Counted from the first letter of the stretch, positions 13,371-24,287 are shown. The stretch is 64,000 bases of DNA from Zizania palustris (GCA_019279435.1 JAAALK010000081.1:25570457-25634456); one strand, 5' to 3'. Program-made: numbers and translations. Notes: generated from the letters alone by a model not told the origin.

Positions 13371-13950
13371 TCACATCAACATCGGTTCCTCATCGACTTC
13401 GGCTAGAAGCGCCTTCTCCTTCTTTGGTTTGTGGCAGTCACGGGTGAGATGACCATGAATGCCACAGTTGTAGCATTTTCCTCTTGGACGGTGCGAACGT
13501 CGACTTGCCTCCGAGTCCACGCTATTGTCGTTGTCGTTGTCGTCCTCCTCGTCGTCGTTGTTCTGACCACCATGCTTGACGATGTCATTGTTCTTGGTGC
13601 CATCCTTGCGTGCACGCTCTTTGTCGCGACGTTGACGCCAGCGTGTCTCCCATTGTTCCTCGGTGAGCAGCAACTGCCCGATGTCGTCCATCACCTTCTT
13701 GATGTCGTACCTGTCCTCTGCCACACGGAGCCGCCCGACGAGCTCCTCGATGGACATGGTGTTCAGATCGAGCAGCATCTCAATCGTCACCACCACCTGG
13801 TTATACTTCTTCGGCACGACACGAAGCATCTTCTTGACAACGCGCACCTCCTCGAACTTCTCGCCGAGCTCGCGCAGATTCGTGGCAAGACCGAAAATTC
13901 GCATAGCGAAATCGTCGACGGTCTCACCCTCCTTGAACTTGATGTTCTCA
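13371..13950 (-). pseudogene. Copia-type gag remnant with CCHC zinc knuckle
   Basis: The minus-strand ORF contains a UBN2/retrotransposon-gag-like helical region (VDDFAMRIFGLATNLRELGE, then VVPKKYNQVVVTIEMLLD). An acidic Asp/Asn run follows, then a nucleic-acid-binding knuckle CYNCGIHGHLTRDC of form CX2CX4HX4C. The ORF runs out of the truncated 5' LTR into gag, so its first 30 or so residues are LTR-derived. Gag packages retroelement RNA into particles; here it is a dead fragment. Confidence 0.85.
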
Positions 13951-13956
13951 CATGGA

Positions 13957-14127
13957 AGGATTAGTGGCCACGTTGCTAATGCCCCCATGTTGTGCAACAA
14001 ATTCTGCATGCAACATGCACTAGCTCCACTCACACGACCACGTCCAAAATTGCATGCAGCCCCTAAGACTCACGCACCCACGACCCGCGCGTACACGCAC
14101 GCACTATGATGTGTTTATTTCCTAACA
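13957..14127 (-). repeat. Truncated 5' LTR of the nested copia-type element
   Basis: It matches the end of the complete LTR (ggattagtggccacgttgct onward) and ends in ctaaca next to the atgcg target duplication. The part nearer to gag is deleted. Confidence 0.85.
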
Positions 14128-14528
14128 ATGCGCGCGAGACAGGCAGGCGGGCGCGGCATTGTGCGGTTGTTGAGGTCGCATAGGTGATTGGTGGCTTGGG
14201 CGTGGCCAGCATGCGGTGGGGGTGGGGGCTTGCAGCCGACGCCCGACGCACGAGATGCCATTAGAATGTGGACGAGCACTTTGGAATTTCATCAAACATT
14301 TTCCACGCGTCGTCAGGGTAGTAGTTTTTATTTTTGTTTGCCATGTCAATGCACCACATGTGTCCCAATCAGCAAAACCATTGTCCACATCAACTAAATC
14401 GTGCAGAAAGTTCCACGGTAAGCTGTTTTCGAATTTTTGGAGGTTAATTGAACGGTTTATAGTTTAGGGGGTTATTTAAACTTTCGCGATAATTCGGGGC
14501 AGTAATTTGTACTTTTTCCTTTATTTTA

Positions 14529-14917
14529 TGTAGGTGATATATTTGAATTCGTATATAAAAACACTTTCATTTAATATTAATTTTATAGTTATTGATGATA
14601 TATTATGAAATAAATTAATGATTAAAGTTCTATGTTAAAGATCACGCCAAAAAAATATGTCTTATATTTCTAGACAGATGGAGTATTTCTCTTGTGTTAC
14701 GCTGGCTATTTTTGTTCTCATCTTATTATAGACTCTATTCTATTTTGTGTTCCTCGGATGATTGTTCACAACATTGGAGAAGGTTAGGAAATTGATTGAC
14801 CGAGGGGATAATTATTAATTTTGTGTAGTGCAAAATATAATAGAGTATAAGTCTTGTCTAGAGAGCAACATGTAATTTAGAGAATTAATACAAAATATAG
14901 CTTTTCTTCAAGAAAGA
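14529..14917. other. AT-rich spacer between transposons
   Basis: No gene or element end was recognised between the MULE and the gag-only retroelement. It is probably original downstream flank of the NBS-LRR gene. Confidence 0.4.
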
Positions 14918-15273
14918 TGTCACTGGCCGGGATAACACACCGGTTGGTAGGGACTAATCGTCTCAAACTGTATTTAAAAGAGGTAGCTCGTCGAGGGACT
15001 AGACCTCTCCGTCGCGGCGGCACCGTTGTGGCGACGCAGTGAAGAGGCAGAGATACAAGAAGGCAATAGCCAAACTGAACTACTCGACACCTAAACTCCT
15101 ATTCATGTCATGTTTATATAGACACAAGACATGACCCTTTGATCTAATCTACTAAAACCAACTTGATCTAATCCAACTTGATCTAATCTGCTAAGATAGA
15201 AATATAACTAATCTAATTTGGTAGAAGCCTTGGCCGGCAGGGGCATGCTGGCCTTCTGCTCCTACCCGTAACA
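14918..15273 (-). repeat. 3' LTR of the gag-only element
   Basis: 356 bp, paired with 16589-16943. It contains a TATA-like tttatatag near its middle, as does its partner. Confidence 0.85.
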
Positions 15274-15657
15274 CTTCTCCCCCCCCCCCCCCTAAAAATG
15301 CAACTCATCCTCGAGTTGTCGAGTTGTCGTCCCCGCTATCGCCCACCACTTCAATGACAAAGATCTGCTTGCACTATGACTTGTGGCCGCTTGTAAACAA
15401 CTCGTCGCAATGGAAACACTTTCCCTCCTTCCGATGTTGATCAATTTTTGCCGGCGAGAGGCGCATGGTGCGGGACAGCGGCCTGTTGGCCGAAGCCGAT
15501 GAGGATGCAGCGAGCACTGATGAGGTCGGTTCTGACGCCGATGGTGTTGCTGGTTGGACGGAGGAGCGACTTGGGGTGCGGGTGGTGGCGATTGTTCGGT
15601 GTCCTAGAACGCATTGCGCTGCTCGTAGGCCCTGGCAAAGACGATGACATCATCCAA

Positions 15658-16586
15658 CTATGAGGGCTGCTGGAGAGTGACGTCGGTGCGGAGGGGGTCG
15701 CCTAGCCCGATGATGAAAAGTTGGATCTGCTGAGCCTCCGTTAGTGAAACAACACGGCATGAGAGGGCGATGAAGCGTTTGCAGAAATCGTCGACGATTC
15801 CCATTCGTTGTAGCATTGCTAACTCTCTAAGGGGATTGTTTGTGAGGGGTGGCCCGAAGCGGCCATTCACCAATTGGACAAACTGTTGCCATGTTGGGCG
15901 CCCACCATTGAGCTCCATGCGGTGGAACCACAATTGTGCGTCGTCGAGGAGGTAGAACGCTGCAAACGCCACCCGTTGATGCTCCAGAGTTTGGCGAACG
16001 TGGAAGTACCGCTCACACCGGTTGAGCCAAGGAAGCGGGTCGCTGGTGCCATCGAAGTTGGGAAACTCAAGTTTGTGGGTGGTTGGCAGCAGTTCGCCTT
16101 CTTGGTCAGCGTCATTGTCACCGCCCGTGCGGCGACGGTGTTGACGCCCTCCTCCCTGGATGCGTGGGGGCGGGTCAGCGTCGTCGTCATCTCCTATGTG
16201 GCGCTGATGGTGGCAGCCCCCTCCTTGGTCGTGCAGTGGTGGGTCGACGTCATCATCATTCGGACGGTGACGCTGGGGTTGGCCACTAGTTTGCGCCCCG
16301 GGGGAAGATCCCCCTGTCCGGTGACATGCACCCGTGGGGGTGGATCCCCCTAATTAGTGGCGGCTGGAAGTGGGAGCCAATCAGTGTTGAGGGCTTCCAA
16401 AGCTACGACCTGATCTTCAAGCATCTGGATCAGCCACAACTTCCCTTCAATGGCATCTAGGCACCTTCCGAAGGCATCTAGGCGCTCCATGATGGCTGTC
16501 GGGGCATCTGCAACGCCGGTTCTCGACCTGGTGATGGATGGAGAGCTCATGGTAGCAGATGGCGAACCTGGATCGTCTGATACCAA
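15658..16586 (-). pseudogene. Gypsy-type gag remnant
   Basis: Minus-strand reading begins in the ORF 16350-16586 (coiled-coil-like N-terminus) and resumes in another frame at 15658-15972. The latter has AAFYLLDDAQLWFHRMELNG, RFGPPLTNNPLRELAMLQR and GLGDPLRTDVTLQ. The last two blocks are close to the gag of the gypsy element at 18967-24282 (RFGPPLRHNGLAELKDL, GLGEPLRTDVELQ), so the two belong to one clade. Frame changes between the ORFs mark it as broken. Confidence 0.75.
16576..16585 (-). other. Primer-binding site (tRNA-Met type) of the gag-only element
   Basis: Read on the minus strand it is TGGTATCAGA, complementary to the 3' end of plant initiator tRNA-Met. It sits three bases inside the 5' LTR. 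Confidence 0.8.
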
Positions 16587-16588
16587 GT

Positions 16589-16943
16589 TGTCACTGGCCG
16601 GGATAACACACCGATTGGTAGGGACTAATCATCTCAAACCGTATTTAAAAGAGGTAGCTAGTCGAGGGCCTAGACCTCTCCGTCGCGGCGGTGTTGTTGA
16701 GGCTACGCGGCGAAGAGGGGGATACAAGAAGACAATAGCCAAACTGAACTACTCGACGCCTAGACTCCTATTGAGGTCATGTTTATATAGACACAAGACC
16801 TGACCCTTTGATCTAATTTGCTAAAATCAACTTGATCTAATCCAACTTGATCTAATCTGCTAAAACAGAGATATAACTAATCTGATTTGGCAGAAGCCCT
16901 GGCCGGCAGGGGCCTGCTGGGCCTTCTGCACCTACCCGTGACA
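16589..16943 (-). repeat. 5' LTR of the gag-only element
   Basis: 355 bp partner of 14918-15273, bordered on the right by the target duplication aaaga. Confidence 0.85.
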
Positions 16944-16948
16944 AAAGA

Positions 16949-18655
16949 AAACTGTCGATGCGTCTGTTTTGGATTGTTATAAATCTAATACCGTTTTGTT
17001 AAGGCTGTATTCATAGTACAGACATTATAAATAAAGGGTTTAAGGTGCTGAGGGAAACACTTGTTATATAATCTACGGATTGGAATTTCTGAGGTGATAT
17101 TGCATAATGTTTTGCTTTTTATTAGCATTGCTATTGAGTCTATTACAATTTTACAATCAATGCAGAAGTATGCAACATGAGATAAAGTATAATTTGAGGT
17201 ACACAGAAACTGATTAAGAAAAATTTAAAAGAGCAGGTAAAATGTGTTTATACAATATACATTTGTTGAATGTTTGCTATGACAATTGGATGGTGAGATT
17301 GTTTTCAATCCATGATACCTAATATTCCAATACCATTTTTCCTTTCTCTAAAAAATGTAATGCAAAGTTAAACACAAGAAGTCGTATATATTACCTTGGA
17401 GGCTGGGATTCACTGGAGTCAGAATTCCTGATACCATATATTTTAAAGCCATTGTTTGTAATGAAAGTACTGGCTATTTATTTTGCAGATTTTTGGTAGC
17501 ATCTGCAGGACAGTCAGTTTGTATCACACAAGAGTATCCAAAACAACGCATCTATATAAAATGTATCGCAGATTATTTGTTTCCATGGGATTTACAGGGG
17601 AATAATCAAGAGCTATGAAATTTGAAAGGTATGATTTGCATCTTGTATGTGTGTGTATATATGATTTGGCAATGTCTTCTATAAAAATTGTCAATCATGT
17701 GACAAGTTTATTCAAGACATTGAGATGTCTGAAACCTTGTTCCTTCCTCCATGTGCAACTACACCAGCTGGTGTTTCAGCACCGACCACTAGTTTGTCAG
17801 CGATTACGCCATACACAAATTTGCTAATTTACTCCATAATTTATTTGGTGAATCCTCATTCATCATCTTATACTTTGTCTCTCAAAGAGACCTTGATGAA
17901 TTGTGAGGAGACTTTTGGGTTTGCCTCAATCAACCCCTATTGGATAATCACATCCTTCATCCTGCAGTATATGTGATACTTGTCACGTTCAGTTTGTTGA
18001 CTCGTTAATTATTAGGAAATGCACTTTTTACATACAGGTATTTTGGTATTTTTATAGGTAGATACATAACCATTTATAATATAACCTGGAAATTTCACTT
18101 TTATAGTAGTGGTTGCTTATGCCAATATCTATTTACTTGGAAGCATCTGGATTAATTTCCCCGTGAAGAACAAATATATATCAGTTTGTAATCGTTTCTA
18201 GTTTAATGTTGCTAGCAGTTTTTACCATCAATTAGACAGATTCAATGTGCTGCACCAAATTTATGAGGGAGAAATCAGTGTTGTGAAGTTCAAATTATGA
18301 TAATTCTGTCATCCTTGTCTACGCAAAACACCAACTAATTTAGAGACATACTTGTTTTTTATTTTGTTTTTTTAGTACAATAAAAACTATCTGAAAGTCT
18401 CTAGTTTTCTCTCTAATACATCAAAATCAAAAAAGAAAAGAAAAGGAAACACATATGTACATATTTATAAAGCACAAGAGTCATGTGTCCTGCTGTAAAT
18501 GGGAGTATGGGACTATCTGAGTAGTGTAACTCTGTGTGTGAAGAGAAATATGGATTTATTAAGTTTGTAGTCCCTCATTTTCTGGTAGATGTTAACTGAC
18601 TAGTATACTACATGTCTACATCCCCTAGTGGATAAAAAATGAAAAACATTGAGTG
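16949..18655. other. Former 3' flank of the NBS-LRR gene, no firm gene
   Basis: No long ORF. Short segments at about 17489-17550 and 17599-17630 are preceded by ttttgcag and tttacag, and the second is followed by gtatga. They could be spliced 3' UTR or tail exons of the NBS-LRR gene, now displaced by transposon insertions. This is not proven. Confidence 0.3.
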
Positions 18656-18659
18656 GCAA

Positions 18660-18855
18660 ACAATCAAATTGTGTGTCCCAAATGTTGACTCGAATAAAAT
18701 TGGCAACTGTATAATATCAGAACTACTGAACAGTGAGAGCCAGATATGAGATATCTGATCAAGATAGGATAAACACAGGTGCCTGAATGAGCTACTTGTT
18801 CTTATGCTAGATGATGGGAAGGGCAGCAAGGTAACTGTCATACCACACGTAATGG
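18660..18855 (+). pseudogene. NBS-LRR (NB-ARC) relic
   Basis: Nucleotide resemblance to exon 2 of the NBS-LRR gene: gtgtcccaaatgttgactcg and aataaaattggcaactgtat parallel the VSQTFDLNKICNSI region. Further on are remnants of kinase-2 (gttcttatgctagatgat) and RNBS-B (agcaaggtaactgtcat). Stops and deletions break every frame. It indicates that a second resistance-gene copy once lay here. Confidence 0.6.
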
Positions 18856-18966
18856 AACATAAGAGAGTAAATCACAACAACTAATGATTTAGTGTTTTTT
18901 CATTTTTGCTCTACTTCCTCTTCTCCTTCTTCAACTGCTTCCTCTTCATGTTTGAATTATTGCTAC

Positions 18967-19402
18967 TGATACCGACTAACCCTCACAACCAATCTGATGA
19001 ATGCAGGAAACAGAAAAGATGGAACTCAGGCAAGACAGAAAGTGGAACCGTGGTGGGAGGGAGATCACCGGAGCTCCGGCGCCGGCAAGGAGCCCTGCCG
19101 AACTCCAGGTAATCTCGCCCCCTTAGGGAAAGACTTAATTCCTGGATTCCCATCCCAAAAGACACTTCTAGGCCTTTATAGATCAGGCTACAAACCAGGA
19201 AACAAACTCCTAACATTAAGGGATAACCAATTCTGCTCTTATTCAAACCATGTAACTAATTTATTCAAACGCTGCCACTTATTTGGACCCACGCCCTTAG
19301 GCGCCTTCCCCTTGCTGTGCGCCAGCCCTTTGCTGTGCGCCAGCCTCCTGCTGGGCTGTTTTACGACGCGCATATTTGCGCCCAACAAATGCATCGATAA
19401 CA
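18967..19402 (-). repeat. 3' LTR of the gypsy element
   Basis: 436 bp, nearly identical to 23847-24282. The polyprotein frame runs on into this LTR. Confidence 0.95.
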
Positions 19403-20541
19403 TTACCCCCGTCTCCAACAAACAGCGCGTCCTCGAGCTGTATTTCTGGAAAACGGTGTTTAAAATCCTCCAATTGTTCCCATGATGCATCTGCAGCCGC
19501 TTGACCCAGCCATTGGACCAATAACTCCCACACTCCTCTATTCAGGCGTGCCCGGATCACCTTCGATGGTGTCGGTAGAACCTTGTCGTGAAGGATTTGT
19601 GGCAGGGGCACTACCTCTTGTGGCACTTCCCCTTCAAATTTCTTCAATAGTGCTACATGGAAGACATTATGAATACGTGCCTTCGGTGGCAACTTTAATT
19701 TGTAAGCCACCTCCCCAATGCGTTGCAGCACCTGATATGGTCCATAGAATTTCGGTTCCAACTTGGATGGCGCCACCATGGTGACACCCACTGCTGACCG
19801 TTGTTGTAGCTTCAACCAAACCCAATCCCCCACGTCGTAATGGACATCCCTCCGCCGTTTGTCATGGGTGGCTTGCATAGTGACTTGCGCTTGTAGCAAC
19901 CGATTCTTAATGTCCTCTAGAAATTCATCCCGGGCCATTAATTGCCTGTCCACCGCAGCCACCCGTGCTGTTCCCTGCTGATATGATCTGAGTGTCGGGG
20001 GCTCCCGCCCATACACAATGCGGAAAGGGGAACACTTGACCGTCGTTTGATAAGATGTATTATAGCAATATTCTGCCCACGGTAGCCACTGCAACCATGA
20101 TTTCGGCCTGTCTCCTGCCAAACAGCGGAGGTACATCACAATGACTCTATTAACAACCTCCGACTGCCCATCTGTTTGTGGGTGAAACGCGGAACTCATC
20201 AATAATTTAACTCCCGCAAGGCGGAACAATTCAGACCAGAATAAACTCGTGAATATTGTGTCCCGATCACTCACAATGGAACAAGGGATCCCATGCAGTC
20301 TGACAATCTCCTCAAAGAACACCTTGGCCACTGATGCAGCGGTATAGGGGTGTCCGAGCGGGATAAAATGAGAGAACTTGGAAAATCTATCCACCACTGT
20401 TAGAATTACTGATTTGCCTCCCACTTTAGGAAATCCCTCCACAAAATCCATCGATATATCGCTCCAAACCTCTGATGGTACTGGTAGAGGTTGCAGTAAA
20501 CCGGCCGGGTGAAGATGGTCGGTCTTATTTTTTTTTGACAA
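19297..20541 (-). pseudogene. Gypsy integrase core and chromodomain-like end
   Basis: The minus-strand ORF contains the integrase catalytic core: first Asp in SMDFVEGFPK, second in VSDRDTIF, Glu in DGQSEVVNR. The conserved GDWVWLKLQQRS and FYGPYQVLQRIGEVAYKL follow, then a chromodomain-like segment (KVIRARLNRGVWELLVQW, DASWEQLEDF). Integrase joins element cDNA to host DNA, and chromodomains steer insertion. It is out of frame with the upstream ORF because of a homopolymer A run near 20530. The frame ends inside the 3' LTR. Confidence 0.9.
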
Positions 20542-23360
20542 GTCAAGAAGCCCCGCACAAACTCCCGAACCTTGCTGTTTGCTCTAGGACTGTAGAATGT
20601 CGCCCTCCAGCGATGCAGCGTCTTCTCAGTCCCTTCATGTCCACAATCATGTGCAGCGGCCAGAGTCAGTGGCCATATGGAAGAAGCTGCAGGAACAAAA
20701 ACCTTGCCCTTGAAGAGCAACAACCCATCTGCAAGTGTCCACCCTTCTTTTGCTTGGTCGGCCCGCACTTTGGCTTGAAGTTCAGCCACTTGTGTATCAC
20801 TGTTAGCCTCCTCACGTAATTTATCAAACAACTGAAAATGTGGTGCTGATATCATGTGAAGGGCTGCCATGTCCTCCTCTCGACGGGACAAGGCGTCCGC
20901 AGCTCCATTCAGTTTTCCTGGGCGATACTCCACTGAAAAGTCATACCCAAAGAGCTTGCTGACCCATGTGTGCTGCGGAATTGTCGACAGCCGCTGGTCC
21001 AAGAGAAATTTGAGGCTATAGTGGTCAGTCCGGACGAGGAATGCACGTCCCCACAAATACGGTCTCCAGTTGCGAACTGCTTTGACCAGCCCAATTAATT
21101 CCCTTTCATATGCCGGCAACTTCTGATGATGGGGTGCGACTGCTCGGCTGAAATAAGAAATCGCCCTGTCCCCTTGATGCAGCACCGCACCAAACCCAGA
21201 TCCAGATGCATCGCAGTCCACCACGAATGGAGACGTGAAATCAGGCATCTGTAGAAGTGGTGCTATCATTAGGGCCTGTTTGAGCTGAAGAAATGCCTCT
21301 TGAGCCTCCTCCGACCACCGGAAAGCCTCGCGCTTTAGTAGGGCTGTAAGAGGTGCTGCCACAGTCCCATAACCCGCAATAAATTTGCGGTAATATCCTG
21401 TCAAGCCAAGGAAACCGCGCAGAGCCCGCAGTGAATGGGGCTGTGGCCAAGACTCCACGGCTGAAATCTTCTCCAGGTCCATGGCAACTCCTTGATCTGA
21501 TATAATGTGGCCCAAATAGGTGACGGACGTCATCCCGAACGAACATTTGGACTGCTTGAGGGCTAGCTTGTGTGTCCTGATGATGTCAAACACCTGTTTC
21601 ACATGTTGCAAGTGTGCTGCCCAGGATGTGCTAAAAACCAGAATGTCATCAAAGAAAACCAATACAAATTTCCGAATATACGGCCTCAATATCTCATTCA
21701 TCAATGACTGAAATGTCGACGGTGCATTAGTGAGCCCAAACGGCATGACCAGGAACTCAAAGTGCCCTTGATGTGTCCGGAAGGCCGTCTTCTCCACGTC
21801 ATCGGGGTGCATCCGAACTTGATGGTAGCCGCTGCGGAGATCAAGCTTGGTGAAGAAACGAGCGCCCCGAAGCTCATCGAGGAGCTCATCCACCACCGGA
21901 ATCGGGAACTTATCTTTCACCGTCTTTATATTAAGCTCGCGGTAGTCGACGCAAAATCTCCATGTCTTGTCAGCCTTCCTCACCAACAGGACCGGAGACG
22001 AGTATGCCGAAGTGCATTCGCGAATGATACCCTGTTTCAACATATCAGCACATTGGCGCTCAATTTCATCTTTTGAGAGTTGAGGATATCGATACGGCCG
22101 GACAGCCACCGGCGGTGTCCCCGGGAGAAGTCGGATGCGGTGATCATGTCGACGTGGTGGAGGCAGGCCGCGCGGCTCCTCGAAAATGTCGGTGTAGGAT
22201 TCGAGGAGGGCGCTCAGTACGTCGCGGGCCTCTGTCAGTGCTGCACATTGGGGGGTCGGTGCGCCCACTCCCACCCAACGTACCGACCGGCCATGGCGCC
22301 AAAACTCCATTGACAGAGCACTGAAGTTCCATAGGATGGGTCCCAGGGACCGCAACCAATGGACTCCCAGCACCAAGTCAAACCCGGCCAATGCCAAGCC
22401 GTAGCAAGTGATGTCGAACAGCTCCGTGTCGATGGTGATCGGTAGTTTGGTATAGATGCCGTTACTACAAACGTAATCACCATTTGCCATGCGAACAGAG
22501 AGGCCTGGCCGTGGCTCGACCTGTAGACCTAGCCGAGACGCCACCTCCTCCTGAATAAAGGTGTGCGTGGAGCCCGTGTCCACCAATGCCACCAAACTCT
22601 CGCCCCGAATGGTCACATGGAGCTTCATTGTACTGCTGATGTCAATCCCTGTGAGGGCATGGAGTGATATCCCCAAGTCTTCCACTGCCTCCCCTTCATC
22701 TTCGTCGTCTTCCAATTCCAACAAATATATCCCTTTAGCCTTACACTTATGATCAGCAGTATATTTTTCTGGGCAATTATAACACTCCCCGTTCGCCCTT
22801 TTTGTTGCCAATTCCTCCGGAGACAGCCGCTTGAAGCGTGGTTTGTTCTGCTGTCCCGCTTTTGCTGGCTGTCCCACAATCCCTCCTTTAGGCGCTGCAG
22901 CTTGGGATCGGGGCCCCGCCTTCCCTGTGGCCCCTAGTGACTCCCTGCGTTCATAAGACCGCGCCAAACTCATAGCAGTCTGCAGATGTGTTGGGGCCTG
23001 TAGTTCTACGTCCGTACGCAGTGGTTCACCCAGTCCTGCTGTGAACAAGTTGACCTGTTGTTGCGGTGATAAATCATCACAGTGGCAAAGAAGTAATGAG
23101 AATTGGCGTTCATACTCTTCCACTGTGCCTGATCTATACAAATCCTTCAGTTCTGCCAACCCATTATGACGCAGGGGCGGTCCAAAGCGCATGTGAATAA
23201 AATCCACGAACCTTGGCCAGGACGGCACACCATTATCCCTCTCCAGACTATAATACCATTCTGCTGCCACCCCTTCCAAGTGAAGTGAGGCAATCCACAC
23301 CTCCTCTGCCATGGTCCGCATGCCCCGAAAGTATGTCTCACACTTATTCACCCATGTCAA
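20406..23360 (-). pseudogene. Gypsy gag-protease-RT-RNase H-integrase N-terminal ORF
   Basis: 984 codons on the minus strand. In order: gag capsid part (RFGPPLRHNGLAELKDLYRS), knuckle-like CYNCPEKYTADHKC, aspartic protease VDTGSTHTFI, and reverse transcriptase (WRFCVDYRELN, KLDLRSGYHQVRMH, MPFGLTNAPSTFQ, catalytic FFDD in place of the usual YVDD/YFDD). RNase H (VVDCDASGSGFGAVL) follows, then the integrase zinc region starting AAHDCGHEG. In that zinc region the first Cys of the CxxC pair appears as Phe (GFLTCQ). The frame is lost at the A run near 20530, so integrase is split off. Confidence 0.93.
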
Positions 23361-23392
23361 AGGATCTGATTCCCCCGTAAAGGTGGGAAAAT

Positions 23393-23812
23393 TTAACTTC
23401 GGTCGCCTGTACCCTCCATCATCCGAGCGGCCCCGGCCACCCCAACCTCTGCCCCTTCCTCCTGTAGGTTCCTGCCACCACCACCTCGGGCGCCCCCTTG
23501 TTCCCAGCGGCCAGCATACAGGAGGTCATCTCCTGGTCTTCCTCCTGTCGCCCGCACCCCCTCCTGTCCTCCTGCCCCGCCAACACGACCCCCTTGGATG
23601 GATAGGACCTCGCTGTTGGTGTCTTGGCCAGCAGGGCCGGTCTCTTTCAGATCGCCGGGAACACGTTCCACCAGGGCCAATCTTCTGTCATGGGCATCCA
23701 GGCGGTCGTTCATCGTTGTCATTTGTCCCATCAGCCGCGTCACTGCCCCCATGAGGAAGTCGAGCTTCTCGTCAGCGGTCATGGTCCCAGGATCTTGTAT
23801 GGAACCGGACAT
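23393..23812 (-). pseudogene. Gypsy gag N-terminal part, frameshifted from the main ORF
   Basis: The minus-strand frame from the likely start MSGSIQDPGTMTADEKLDFL at 23812 carries a coiled-coil-like stretch (TRLMGQMTTMNDRLDAHDRR) and Gly-rich linker. It then stops at 23393, while gag continues in another frame with PKLNFPTFTGES. A frame change between about 23420 and 23500 therefore interrupts gag. Confidence 0.75.
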
Positions 23813-23833
23813 GTTGTCGATGTTCCAGTTGAA

Positions 23834-23843
23834 TCTGATACCA
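23834..23843 (-). other. Primer-binding site (tRNA-Met type) of the gypsy element
   Basis: On the minus strand TGGTATCAGA, three bases inside the 5' LTR, complementary to initiator tRNA-Met. Confidence 0.85.
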
Positions 23844-23846
23844 AAT

Positions 23847-24282
23847 TGATACCGACTAACCCTCACAACCAATCTGATGAATGCAGGAAACAGAAAAGAT
23901 GGAACTCAGGCAAGACAGAAAGTGGAACCGTGGTGGGAGGGAGATCACCGGAGCTCCGGCGCCGGCAAGGAGCCCTGCCGAACTCCAGGTAATCTCGCCC
24001 CCTTAGGGAAAGACTTAATTTCTGGATTCCCATCCCAAAAGACACTCCTAGGCCTTTATAGATCAGGCTACAAACCAGGAAACAAACTCCTAACATTAAG
24101 GGATGACCAATTCTGCTCTTATTCAAACCATGTAACTAATTTATTCAAACGCTGCCACTTATTTGGACCCACGCCCTTAGGCGCCTTCCCCTTGCTGTGC
24201 GCCAGCCCTTTGCTGTGCGCCAGCCTCCTGCTGGGCTGTTTTACGACGCGCATATTTGCGCCCAACAAATGCATCGATAACA
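23847..24282 (-). repeat. 5' LTR of the gypsy element
   Basis: 436 bp. It differs from the other LTR at three sites (by eye: ttaatttctgg/ttaattcctgg, cactcctagg/cacttctagg, gggatgacc/gggataacc). Confidence 0.95.
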
Positions 24283-24287
24283 GCTAC

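Larger units (their letters stand above)
12927..14127 (-). mobile_element. Internally deleted copia-type LTR retrotransposon nested in the MULE
   Basis: The element is flanked by the 5-bp duplication atgcg (12922-12926 and 14128-14132). The 3' LTR (minus sense) at 12927-13332 is complete, with tgttag...ctaaca ends (406 bp). The other LTR survives only as 13957-14127 and passes directly into gag, so a deletion removed part of the LTR, the primer-binding site and the gag start. A purine-rich tract next to the LTR at 13333-13348 fits a polypurine tract. No protease, integrase or reverse transcriptase remains. Confidence 0.85.
12265..14519. mobile_element. Mutator-like element (MULE, possibly Pack-MULE) with 9-bp target duplication
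   Basis: Terminal inverted repeats of roughly 90-100 bp begin ggaaaaagtaca at 12265 and end tgtactttttcc at 14519. They share ttactgccccga and gaaagtttaaata and have scattered mismatches. Both ends are flanked by the perfect 9-bp direct repeat tttatttta (12256-12264 and 14520-14528), which is diagnostic for Mutator-type insertion. No transposase is present. GC-rich inner segments (12480-12926, 14133-14260) contrast with the AT-rich surroundings and may be captured genomic DNA. A deleted copia-type retroelement sits inside. The element lies 105 bp beyond the NBS-LRR stop codon. Confidence 0.85.
14918..16943 (-). mobile_element. Gag-only, non-autonomous Ty3/gypsy-type LTR element
   Basis: Two LTRs of about 355 bp (14918-15273 and 16589-16943) begin tgtcactggccggg and end cgtaaca or cgtgaca. 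They are flanked by the 5-bp duplication aaaga (14913-14917 and 16944-16948). In minus sense the primer-binding site next to the 5' LTR (16576-16585) matches initiator tRNA-Met. A G-rich polypurine tract (15276-15294) abuts the 3' LTR. The interior of 1.3 kb codes only for gag, and pol is absent. The LTRs differ at roughly 10 percent of positions by eye, so the insertion is old. Confidence 0.88.
18967..24282 (-). mobile_element. Ty3/gypsy chromovirus-type LTR retrotransposon, 5.3 kb, frameshifted
   Basis: LTRs of exactly 436 bp (18967-19402 and 23847-24282) have tgatacc...gataaca ends and are flanked by gctac on both sides (18962-18966 and 24283-24287). Coding is on the minus strand in the order gag, protease, reverse transcriptase, RNase H, integrase, chromodomain-like tail. 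The LTRs differ at three positions by eye, so the insertion is recent. Two frameshifts (gag, integrase) make this copy non-autonomous. The compact size suggests a Reina-like chromovirus, which is inference. Confidence 0.95.

Noticed and set aside
13431..14109. Plus-strand ORFs opposite the copia-type gag
   Set aside because: They are antisense shadows; the minus strand carries the recognisable gag and zinc knuckle.
15874..16803. Plus-strand ORFs across the gag-only element
   Set aside because: They are shadows of the minus-strand gag and cross into the LTR.
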